From the NCBI GenBank assembly GCA_040754815.1, contig JBFMBX010000008.1, positions 103,282 through 167,281 on the forward strand: DNA of 64,000 nucleotides, written 5' to 3'. Source of the DNA: Bellilinea sp040754815. GTDB lineage: Bacteria; Chloroflexota; Anaerolineae; Anaerolineales; Anaerolineaceae. Numbering within the stretch: position 1 is the stretch's first letter; each line of letters starts with the position of its first letter. This document shows positions 58,640 through 64,000 of this stretch, in pieces. Below the pieces are notes generated by a model. The model was not told the origin of the DNA. It was given only the letters and a program-made list of their open reading frames with translations, and did no database searches. Both the position numbers and the translations under genes were made by a program.

Positions 58640-59601
58640 GGTTGGTCATCCTCAACGCGGGAAGAAAGCGTTGTAACCCAGGTCTGAACAGCGCCCATCT
58701 GACTGAGTTTTTGCGAAATCAATTCAACCTGATCGGGTTCAACAAGGGCAATGATGTTACCGCCACCCCCGCCGCCGGTTAATTTTGCGCCAAGCGCACC
58801 GCATTCGAAGGCAGCATTCACCAGCCGATCCAGTGAAGGACTGGAAACGCCCATTTCCTGTAACAAACGATGATTTTCGTTCATCAAAGGTGCTAATTGC
58901 CTCCACTCCCCGTTTTCCAGTAATTTTTTCGCAGAATTGACGATGCTGCCGATCCTTGAAAAAATCTGCTCATATCGCTGAGGATTTTCCTGCCATCGCT
59001 GACGAACACCGGCTACCATCTCAGCAGTAGATGCTCCTTCTCCACTGTTGGCGATGACCAGCGTCAGGGGAGTTTTAAGGGGGATAATTTGCGGCGGTAG
59101 CTGGCGCACAAAATAAATGGGCATCTGGTAAGTGATGACGGTATTATCAATGCCGCTGGGGGTGCCGTGATAAACTTTTTCCACCTCGTAAGCGATTTGA
59201 TTGATCTGCTCATTTTGCAGGGGGATACCTAAGAACCGGCTGATGGCACGTATGGTTGCCACGCTGACTGCTGCACTGGATCCCATGCCTGCACCGGCGG
59301 GCAGAGTGGATGTTATTCGAATCTTCATGGCCGGTAAATGTGAAATTCCGAGAGTATCTTCGAGAAGATCAAACAATTTTTTTAAGGGGTGATGATCGGG
59401 TAAATTTTTCCGTGTTGTATTTAAGCCGATAGGGGGAGATTCAATTGAAATCGTGCCGGCGGGTTGCAACGGCGCGGCTTGAACAACCACTTTGATGCCG
59501 ACCGAAGTAACCGGCACTGCAATGGCGGGTTGCCCGTAAACAACGGCGTGTTCACCAAAGAGGATGATTTTTCCGGGAGCAGAGGCAGAAACGGCAGGCA
59601 T
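58636..59601 (-). CDS. mvk: Mevalonate kinase
   Basis: The 321-residue GHMP kinase has SAPGKIILFGEHAVVYGQPA, the ATP loop PAGAGMGSSAAVSVA, and the C-terminal KLTGGGGGGNIIAL motif. HAVVYG and the other motifs fit mevalonate kinase better than phosphomevalonate kinase or the decarboxylases. It phosphorylates mevalonate at the 5 position. It is coupled to IPK by a 4-base overlap and follows the prenyltransferase gene by 6 bases. Confidence 0.93.
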   Translation of the reverse strand: MPAVSASAPGKIILFGEHAVVYGQPAIAVPVTSVGIKVVVQAAPLQPAGTISIESPPIGLNTTRKNLPDHHPLKKLFDLLEDTLGISHLPAMKIRITSTLPAGAGMGSSAAVSVATIRAISRFLGIPLQNEQINQIAYEVEKVYHGTPSGIDNTVITYQMPIYFVRQLPPQIIPLKTPLTLVIANSGEGASTAEMVAGVRQRWQENPQRYEQIFSRIGSIVNSAKKLLENGEWRQLAPLMNENHRLLQEMGVSSPSLDRLVNAAFECGALGAKLTGGGGGGNIIALVEPDQVELISQKLSQMGAVQTWVTTLSSRVEDDQP

Positions 59602-59607
59602 GCTTAA

Positions 59608-60477
59608 CTAACTTAAGTAAAACACAAATAGGACTGAGATACCCCACAGAAAAATAGTGATTTGCAACGGCCTATCGGTCAGGACGATTTCTTCTGGAGC
59701 GCCGCCGGCTTGTTCTACCTGAATCAGATAAAGATAGCGGAAGATTCCATATATCACAAACGGTATGGTCAACATCATCGAGTGATTTTCCGGCAAATTG
59801 GGGGCCGAAAAGGTATAAAGGCTGTAAGCCACAATGGTAGTTCCGGAAACAATCGTGATCAATTGATCCAGTAAAGCCAGATTATAACCGTCCAGTACTC
59901 GCCGGTGGTTGTTAGCACTATCCTGTAAGAGAGTTAATTCTGCGCGCCGCTTACCAAAGCCGATATAAAGGGCAAGCAGAGTGGTCACCACATATAACCA
60001 CGGTGAAAAACGTTCTACTTCAATCAAAGAGACCCCTGCCGCTACCCTCAAAACAAATCCAGCCGCGATAATCAACACATCAATCAGCGGAATATGTTTC
60101 AGACGGGTGGAGTAAGCCAGATTGACCAGAAAATAAATCAAGGCAATCCAACCGAATAATGGAGAAAGCAAGAACGAAAGCGGAATGGTGAATACCACCA
60201 TGACGATAGCGGCAATTGATGCGACGGGGACGGGCAGCCTGCCCGAAGCAATGGGGCGGTGGCGTTTCTGGGGATGATTACGGTCGGCTTCGACATCCAG
60301 AATATCGTTGATCAGATATACGCTGCTGGAAAGCAGACAAAATAAAATCATCCCCGCAAGCGATTTTCCGATTGCTTCCGGGTTGAGCAGTTTTTTATCG
60401 AAAACGACCGCTGCCAGAACGAACACATTTTTGCTCCATTGGCGCGGCCGCATGCTTTTGAGTAATGCAGAAAGCAT
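59608..60477 (-). CDS. Decaprenyl-phosphate phosphoribosyltransferase-like UbiA prenyltransferase
   Basis: The 289-residue membrane protein has seven to nine helices and the UbiA motif NDILDVEADRNHPQKRHRPIASG. The start MLSALLKSMRPRQWSKNVFVLAA matches decaprenyl-phosphate 5-phosphoribosyltransferases, which make the arabinose donor precursor in actinobacteria; the product here could be a similar polyprenyl sugar. It precedes mvk and ipk, so lipid carrier synthesis and use appear linked. The start is leaderless-looking (TATGAT ends 6 bases before ATG). Confidence 0.88.
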   Translation of the reverse strand: MLSALLKSMRPRQWSKNVFVLAAVVFDKKLLNPEAIGKSLAGMILFCLLSSSVYLINDILDVEADRNHPQKRHRPIASGRLPVPVASIAAIVMVVFTIPLSFLLSPLFGWIALIYFLVNLAYSTRLKHIPLIDVLIIAAGFVLRVAAGVSLIEVERFSPWLYVVTTLLALYIGFGKRRAELTLLQDSANNHRRVLDGYNLALLDQLITIVSGTTIVAYSLYTFSAPNLPENHSMMLTIPFVIYGIFRYLYLIQVEQAGGAPEEIVLTDRPLQITIFLWGISVLFVFYLS

Positions 60478-60483
60478 ACCCCA

Positions 60484-60489
60484 ATCATA
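60484..60489 (-). promoter_or_regulatory. Extended -10 of the leaderless prenyltransferase operon
   Basis: TGATATGAT on the minus strand, then TGGGGT and ATG 60477. No -35 at correct distance. The GGGG directly before the start is too close to act as a normal ribosome site. Confidence 0.45.
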
Positions 60490-60585
60490 TCACAACAAAC
60501 CAAAATCAACCTGAGAAAATTTTGAGATTCTTGGAAATTAAACGAAAAGATGGCGGCTTAGACTACTGGCAGTTTCAAATTTAGA

Positions 60586-60591
60586 TAGAAT
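60586..60591 (+). promoter_or_regulatory. -10 element of the leaderless tlyA gene
   Basis: TAGAAT, then 7 bases, then ATG 60599. There is no Shine-Dalgarno in between and no clear -35. Confidence 0.4.
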
Positions 60592-60598
60592 TGTAAAT

Positions 60599-61390
60599 AT
60601 GAAGAAGAGGCTGGATATCTATATGGTTGAAAGAGGAGTGGTGGAAAGCCGCAGTCAGGCGCAGCGGTTGATTATGGCCGGACGCGTGCGGGTGGGCCAG
60701 GCGATTGCTCAAAAACCCGGCCAGATGGTGGATGAGGGAACAATAATCGAGGTTACTCAACCGCCCGCCTATGTTTCAAGAGGGGGAGAAAAACTTGCAG
60801 CCGCACTGGCTGCCTTTGGATTGCTTGATCTGAGCGGAAAGATATGTGTGGACGTGGGAGCATCAACAGGAGGCTTTACGGATTGTTTACTGCAGCATGG
60901 TGCTGCCCGCGTTTTTGCGGTAGATGTGGGTTATGGTGTGCTGCACTGGCGTTTGCGTCGGGATGAACGCGTGGTTGTTATGGAGAGGACGAATGCAAGA
61001 TATTTGAAAGGGTTTGGTGAGAGGATTGATATTGTCACGGTAGATGCTTCGTTCATCTCATTAAAGATTTTATTGCCGGTCATTCGACAATGGTTTAACA
61101 AGGATACCGGTGAGGTGATTGCATTGATCAAGCCCCAATTCGAAGCAGGGCAACAAGAGGCTGCCCGCGGCGAGGGGGTTATCCGCAATCCATTGATCCA
61201 TCAAAGGGTGTTAAAGGAATTGGTTGATTTTTGTCAGCAGGAAGGGTGGGTCATCCGGGGATTGATCCGCTCTCCACTCACCGGACCGAAAGGGAATGCG
61301 GAATTCCTCATCTGGCTGGCACTGCAAGGATCTCCCCTGCCGGATCTTGAAAAAAGGATTGAGGCAGTTACCAGACCAGAATCACATTAA
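60599..61390 (+). CDS. tlyA: TlyA-family rRNA 2'-O-methyltransferase
   Basis: The 263-residue protein has an N-terminal S4 domain (RLDIYMVERGVVESRSQAQRLIMAGRV) and an FtsJ-like methyltransferase with DVGASTGGFTDCLLQHGA, DVGYGVLHWRLR and ERTNARYL. Members methylate ribose of 16S and/or 23S rRNA (as capreomycin-related TlyA) and some were called hemolysins. The rest of the S4 and K-D-K-E pattern is intact. It is divergent from the prenyltransferase gene and overlaps the lytic-transglycosylase-like gene by 4 bases at its end. Confidence 0.93.
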   Translation: MKKRLDIYMVERGVVESRSQAQRLIMAGRVRVGQAIAQKPGQMVDEGTIIEVTQPPAYVSRGGEKLAAALAAFGLLDLSGKICVDVGASTGGFTDCLLQHGAARVFAVDVGYGVLHWRLRRDERVVVMERTNARYLKGFGERIDIVTVDASFISLKILLPVIRQWFNKDTGEVIALIKPQFEAGQQEAARGEGVIRNPLIHQRVLKELVDFCQQEGWVIRGLIRSPLTGPKGNAEFLIWLALQGSPLPDLEKRIEAVTRPESH

Positions 61391-62595
61391 TCTTTGAAAA
61401 TATCGGCAACGTAAAAAGGTGCACTCTGGCATTCTTTTGAGGTAAAGTAACCGCTCACCACATTCCATGTGAGCTCGCCTTCTTCTTTCCAGGCACTTTC
61501 GATGGCGCGGGCGGTACAACCGGGGCCGGAGGTGTAATTTGCCATGGTGAACTTCCATAAATCCACATAATCGGCAACTTCACCGGCTCTCTTGCTGGTT
61601 GTGTTTTGCACAATCTGATTCACCTGACTACAATTGGCTTTGACCACTTCGGCAAAAATGGGGATGCTGCTGAGAGCGCGCTGGCGGTTAACCCCCTGTG
61701 GGCAATCGGCACAGGTGGCATTGACCTGCCTGACCAATGCCCCGCGCAGTAAGGCGCGCGCCGATTCGGGAATGCCTAAATATCCCTGATCACAGGTGCG
61801 CGGGTGGAGAATCAACGGACAGAATTGTGAATAAAAGTATGGGCTGTAGAGTAAGAGGGCATCTGCCCCGGTATCGTTTAGCTGTCCAAAACCGCTTTCC
61901 AGAATATCAATGTAGATTGCCGGCCAGAATTGACTTTCGAGAGCAAAAATCTTTTTTAACAGGCGTGCCGGAATTCCAAATCGGACACCGACTTCAAAAA
62001 TTTTGGAATCGTATTGGTTTTGCCACTCGATAATTACGGGCCGGGCGACCTCCACCCCGCACTGGTTAGCCGTGGTGGCGGATTGCAAACCATTGTAGGG
62101 ACATTGACTGGCATCCACCACTTTGTTTTGAATGAGCATGGCCGCCAGATAATAATAGTTATATTCGGTATATAACTCTTCAACACTGCGCGGGTATTCC
62201 AGCACGAGGGGTAAGTTGAGGGGAATTTCAGGCACCGACCAGATTTCAGCACAGGTAACAATTTCCGCAGGGGGTTGGGGTTCGAATTCTTCAAAGGATG
62301 AAGAGGTTGGAGTGGGGGTGAAGGGAATTAATGGGGCGGTTGGGGTAAGGGTGGGACTTTCCTGTGATTGAGGTTGTGGAATGATGATATTTGAATCGGA
62401 ATTCAACGGTCCGGCTGAGTTTTCTGAAGGTGGTTGAACGGTTTTTCGCAATAATGGTTGAGGTAGATCAGAAATTGACTGAGAAGGTAAAGGTGGAATT
62501 TGAACAAGATTATTTTTTAGCGGAATGATGTTGAATACCAAAAATAGAATCAGACCAACAAAAATTGCAGCAAAGACCGGTTTGAAGAATCTCAT
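61387..62595 (-). CDS. Membrane-anchored protein with lytic-transglycosylase-like domain
   Basis: The 402-residue protein has an N-terminal transmembrane helix (about 7-26), a Pro/Ser/Thr-rich linker (about 30-110) and a C-terminal domain (about 145-395). This contains RFGIPARLLKKIFALESQFWPAIY followed by GFGQLNDTGADALL, the E-S and GxxQL pattern of SLT-type muramidases, so the Glu of ALESQ is the likely acid. Many Cys pairs (CPYNG, CPL, CDQG, CADC) suggest disulfides outside the cell. Substrate is inferred. It overlaps tlyA by 4 bases at its 3' end. Confidence 0.72.
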   Translation of the reverse strand: MRFFKPVFAAIFVGLILFLVFNIIPLKNNLVQIPPLPSQSISDLPQPLLRKTVQPPSENSAGPLNSDSNIIIPQPQSQESPTLTPTAPLIPFTPTPTSSSFEEFEPQPPAEIVTCAEIWSVPEIPLNLPLVLEYPRSVEELYTEYNYYYLAAMLIQNKVVDASQCPYNGLQSATTANQCGVEVARPVIIEWQNQYDSKIFEVGVRFGIPARLLKKIFALESQFWPAIYIDILESGFGQLNDTGADALLLYSPYFYSQFCPLILHPRTCDQGYLGIPESARALLRGALVRQVNATCADCPQGVNRQRALSSIPIFAEVVKANCSQVNQIVQNTTSKRAGEVADYVDLWKFTMANYTSGPGCTARAIESAWKEEGELTWNVVSGYFTSKECQSAPFYVADIFKD

Positions 62596-62630
62596 GTTGG
62601 TTCGTACCCCCGCCTTGAAAGTAAATTACA

Positions 62631-62903
62631 TTATTCGGTCTCTTCCTCATAAACATAAGCCCAGCCTGAACCCTTGCACACCGGGCAGCGGTCATACACA
62701 TAGCCATCCTTGCATAAACCACCGCCGCCGCCTGAGCAAAAGGCACATTTTTTGGGTTCCTGGGCAACCAGGATTGTGCCAATTCCCTTACATACGGGGC
62801 ATAAATCGTAAATGTTACCGTCACGGCAGCGACCGCTTCCATTGCCGCTGCAAAAGGCACAGGTTTCAGGAGCGTAATGAATGAAGGGCTGAATTTTGGT
62901 CAT
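62631..62903 (-). CDS. Small Cys-rich tandem-repeat protein (DnaJ-zinc-finger-like)
   Basis: The 90-residue protein is two near-identical units (residues 15-41 and 53-79), each C-x2-C-x7-C-x8-C-x2-C with CxFCSGxGxG and CPVCKGxG. This resembles the CxxCxGxG repeats of the DnaJ zinc-binding region but without the rest of DnaJ. Ten Cys suggest metal binding. There is no signal peptide. It follows the HD-GYP gene by 14 bases and precedes the transglycosylase-like gene. Function unknown. Confidence 0.75.
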   Translation of the reverse strand: MTKIQPFIHYAPETCAFCSGNGSGRCRDGNIYDLCPVCKGIGTILVAQEPKKCAFCSGGGGGLCKDGYVYDRCPVCKGSGWAYVYEEETE

Positions 62904-62917
62904 AAAGATTCAGGGGG

Positions 62918-63937
62918 TTATTTTTGTGGGTTATTGGTTTTTTCCTGACTTGATTCTATCACACCGTCAATAAATGCTTCGACAACTTCGGGGGAGAATT
63001 GTTTCCCTGCAGAATCCTTGAGGTTTTGCAGGGCTTCTTCGGTGGTTACAGCCGTTCGATAAGGAAGTTCAGCGGTCATCACTGTGTATGCTTCGGCAAC
63101 TGCAATAATGGAACTGGCGAGAGGAATATCATTCTTTTTCAGTTGATCGGGGTAGCCGGTGCCGTCCCAGTGTTCCTGATGATGATAGATCCACGGCACG
63201 ATACGGTTAAAAATGTTCATTTGCTTAACAATCTGTGCACCGTAATAAGGGTGCATTTGAATCATCTTCCATTCCTGAGAGGTTAGGGGTTTGACCTTGG
63301 TGAGGATGGTTTCTGGAACAGAAATCTTTCCGATATCATGCAACAAGGCGGCGATTTCCAAAAATTCGAGATCGCCGCTCGACCAGGCGAGTTTTTTGCC
63401 GGTTTCGACGGCCAGGCGGGCAACTTTTTCGGAATGACCGATCATGTAGCGGTCGCGCTGATCAATTGCAGCAACCAACACCCGCGCAAGACCGATGAGC
63501 GGCGATAAGCCCCCCACACCCGGAATTATGGACGGCGCTAATCCTTGAGTAAAACCGGAGCGTTTGCGTTCCCCGATGGCAACTTCCAGTTCGACGGTGT
63601 TCTCGTAAAAGTTCAAGAAATTTTCGACTCGTTCGAGTAATATTTTCAGGTTCTGGTACTGACCGGTTGACCAGAGCGCTGGAATTTGCTCGTACATGAT
63701 GGTGGAAGATCGGGATATTTCAGCCTGTGGTATGATGCGTTTCCCATAGGAAGAAAGCAGGTCGTGAAGGGCAATCAGCCGCGAGAAGCGTTCGCCGACG
63801 CGTTGAATTTGTTTGGAGAGGCTGGGAAATTCTCGAATGGTTTCTTCCAGTGATTGAATTCGGGCGAGCACCGCAGGGTTTTCACAAAGTAGCTTGACAA
63901 AATAAAAGGTCTTCTTCGGTATACTTTTGTTCACCAA
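62918..63937 (-). CDS. HD-GYP domain protein
   Basis: The 339-residue protein has a helical N-terminal region (about 1-150) and an HD-GYP domain (about 155-325) with HDIGKISVPETIL, HPYYGAQIV and HHQEHWDGTGYP. HD-GYP proteins are metal-dependent phosphodiesterases, usually for cyclic di-GMP; activity here is inferred. The first start codons are TTG 63937 and GTG 63934, with no clear ribosome site. They lie in a large inverted repeat shared with the divergent gene at 63964. Confidence 0.85.
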   Translation of the reverse strand: MVNKSIPKKTFYFVKLLCENPAVLARIQSLEETIREFPSLSKQIQRVGERFSRLIALHDLLSSYGKRIIPQAEISRSSTIMYEQIPALWSTGQYQNLKILLERVENFLNFYENTVELEVAIGERKRSGFTQGLAPSIIPGVGGLSPLIGLARVLVAAIDQRDRYMIGHSEKVARLAVETGKKLAWSSGDLEFLEIAALLHDIGKISVPETILTKVKPLTSQEWKMIQMHPYYGAQIVKQMNIFNRIVPWIYHHQEHWDGTGYPDQLKKNDIPLASSIIAVAEAYTVMTAELPYRTAVTTEEALQNLKDSAGKQFSPEVVEAFIDGVIESSQEKTNNPQK

Positions 63938-63960
63938 AACACAAAGAACCGGAGAAGACC
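63908..63960. promoter_or_regulatory. Large dyad covering both divergent starts
   Basis: GGTCTTCTTCGGT (63908-63920) and ACCGGAGAAGACC (63948-63960) are complementary except for one G-U or mismatch, with a 27-base centre. The right arm contains GGAGAAG, the ribosome site of the gene at 63964. A TATACT lies at 63920-63925 and a TTGACA at 63894-63899 (20 bases apart). The dyad could be a repressor operator or an RNA hairpin hiding the ribosome site. Confidence 0.5.
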
Positions 63961-63963
63961 CGA

Positions 63964-64000
63964 ATGGATTATATCACGCTGGCGCCCACGCAAGAAGTCA
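63964..64000 (+). CDS. Start of a rightward gene (3' cut by window end)
   Basis: ATG 63964 follows GGAGA at 8 bases and opens MDYITLAPTQEV, running off the edge after 12 codons. Too little is visible to name the protein. It is divergent from the HD-GYP gene. Confidence 0.6.
   Translation, partial: MDYITLAPTQEV

Overview
The window looks like a chromosomal segment of a Chloroflexota bacterium, most likely class Anaerolineae. This is inferred from gene content, not from a marker tree. The supporting features are many lipid-anchored or membrane-anchored proteins with Thr/Pro-rich linkers (LysM, NBR1-like Ig, M23, LCP, PD40 propellers), a multi-GAF SpoIIE phosphatase, mevalonate kinase next to isopentenyl phosphate kinase, a topoisomerase I with an extra N-terminal zinc ribbon, and no sign of an outer-membrane system. 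Base composition is moderate. Coding density is very high: after start correction no gene-free stretch reaches 300 bases. I see no insertion sequence, prophage, CRISPR array or rRNA operon, so this reads as core genome.

Layout. 1-3243 (+): ruvB (cut by the left edge), queA, a cyclophilin and a family-5 uracil-DNA glycosylase. 3240-4007 (-): a methyltransferase. 4091-8191 (+): three alpha/beta hydrolases, an SDR and, between them, a peroxiredoxin-like gene whose reading frame is interrupted by one TGA exactly at the peroxidatic cysteine. 8250-15916 (-): eno, pyrG, an S1-domain protein, a flippase-like membrane protein, an S41 protease, a small membrane protein and a HAD phosphatase. 15979-22100: mutL (+), sirtuin and CpaE-like protein (-), tilS (+), and a catalytically degraded tyrosine recombinase (-). 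22194-26462 (-): LCP and LysM proteins and a histidine-kinase-like protein without its phospho-acceptor His. 26603-27145 (+): tRNA-Leu(CAG) and an FtsB/DivIC-like protein. 27209-31834 (-): an RsbV/RsbW/RsbU-like partner-switching operon. 32029-36047 (+): LysM protein, permease, its TIGR03943 partner and a PD40 protein. 36058-47495 (-): queG, lipoproteins, M23 peptidase, PD40 protein, a heterodimeric ABC exporter, DUF1015 and DegV. 47684-56050 (+): ffh-rpsP-khpA-rimM-dprA-manC-topA plus an unknown membrane protein. 56123-60477 (-): greA, dGTPase, IPK, mevalonate kinase and decaprenyl-phosphate phosphoribosyltransferase. 60599-64000: tlyA (+), a lytic-transglycosylase-like protein, a Cys-rich repeat protein and an HD-GYP protein (-), and the first codons of a rightward gene.

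The most interesting item is the probable selenoprotein at 5830-6318. The frame is intact on both sides of TGA codon 45, giving a U-P-Y-C redox motif. A 6-bp hairpin with an AGUU loop starts 25 nt after the UGA loop-spacing window, which matches the published bacterial SECIS rules. Ordinary gene calling leaves only the C-terminal 111 codons.

A second recurring signal is leaderless initiation. At least six genes (starts at 4091, 13538, 19768, 26771, 60477 and 60599) have a -10-like hexamer ending 6-7 nt before the start codon and no Shine-Dalgarno sequence, while most other genes have good GGAGG-like sites. Other points are paired loss-of-catalysis proteins (recombinase, histidine kinase), matched asymmetry in the two ABC subunits, and several structured intergenic hairpins. 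Promoters and terminators were found by eye and have not been tested by folding or transcript data.
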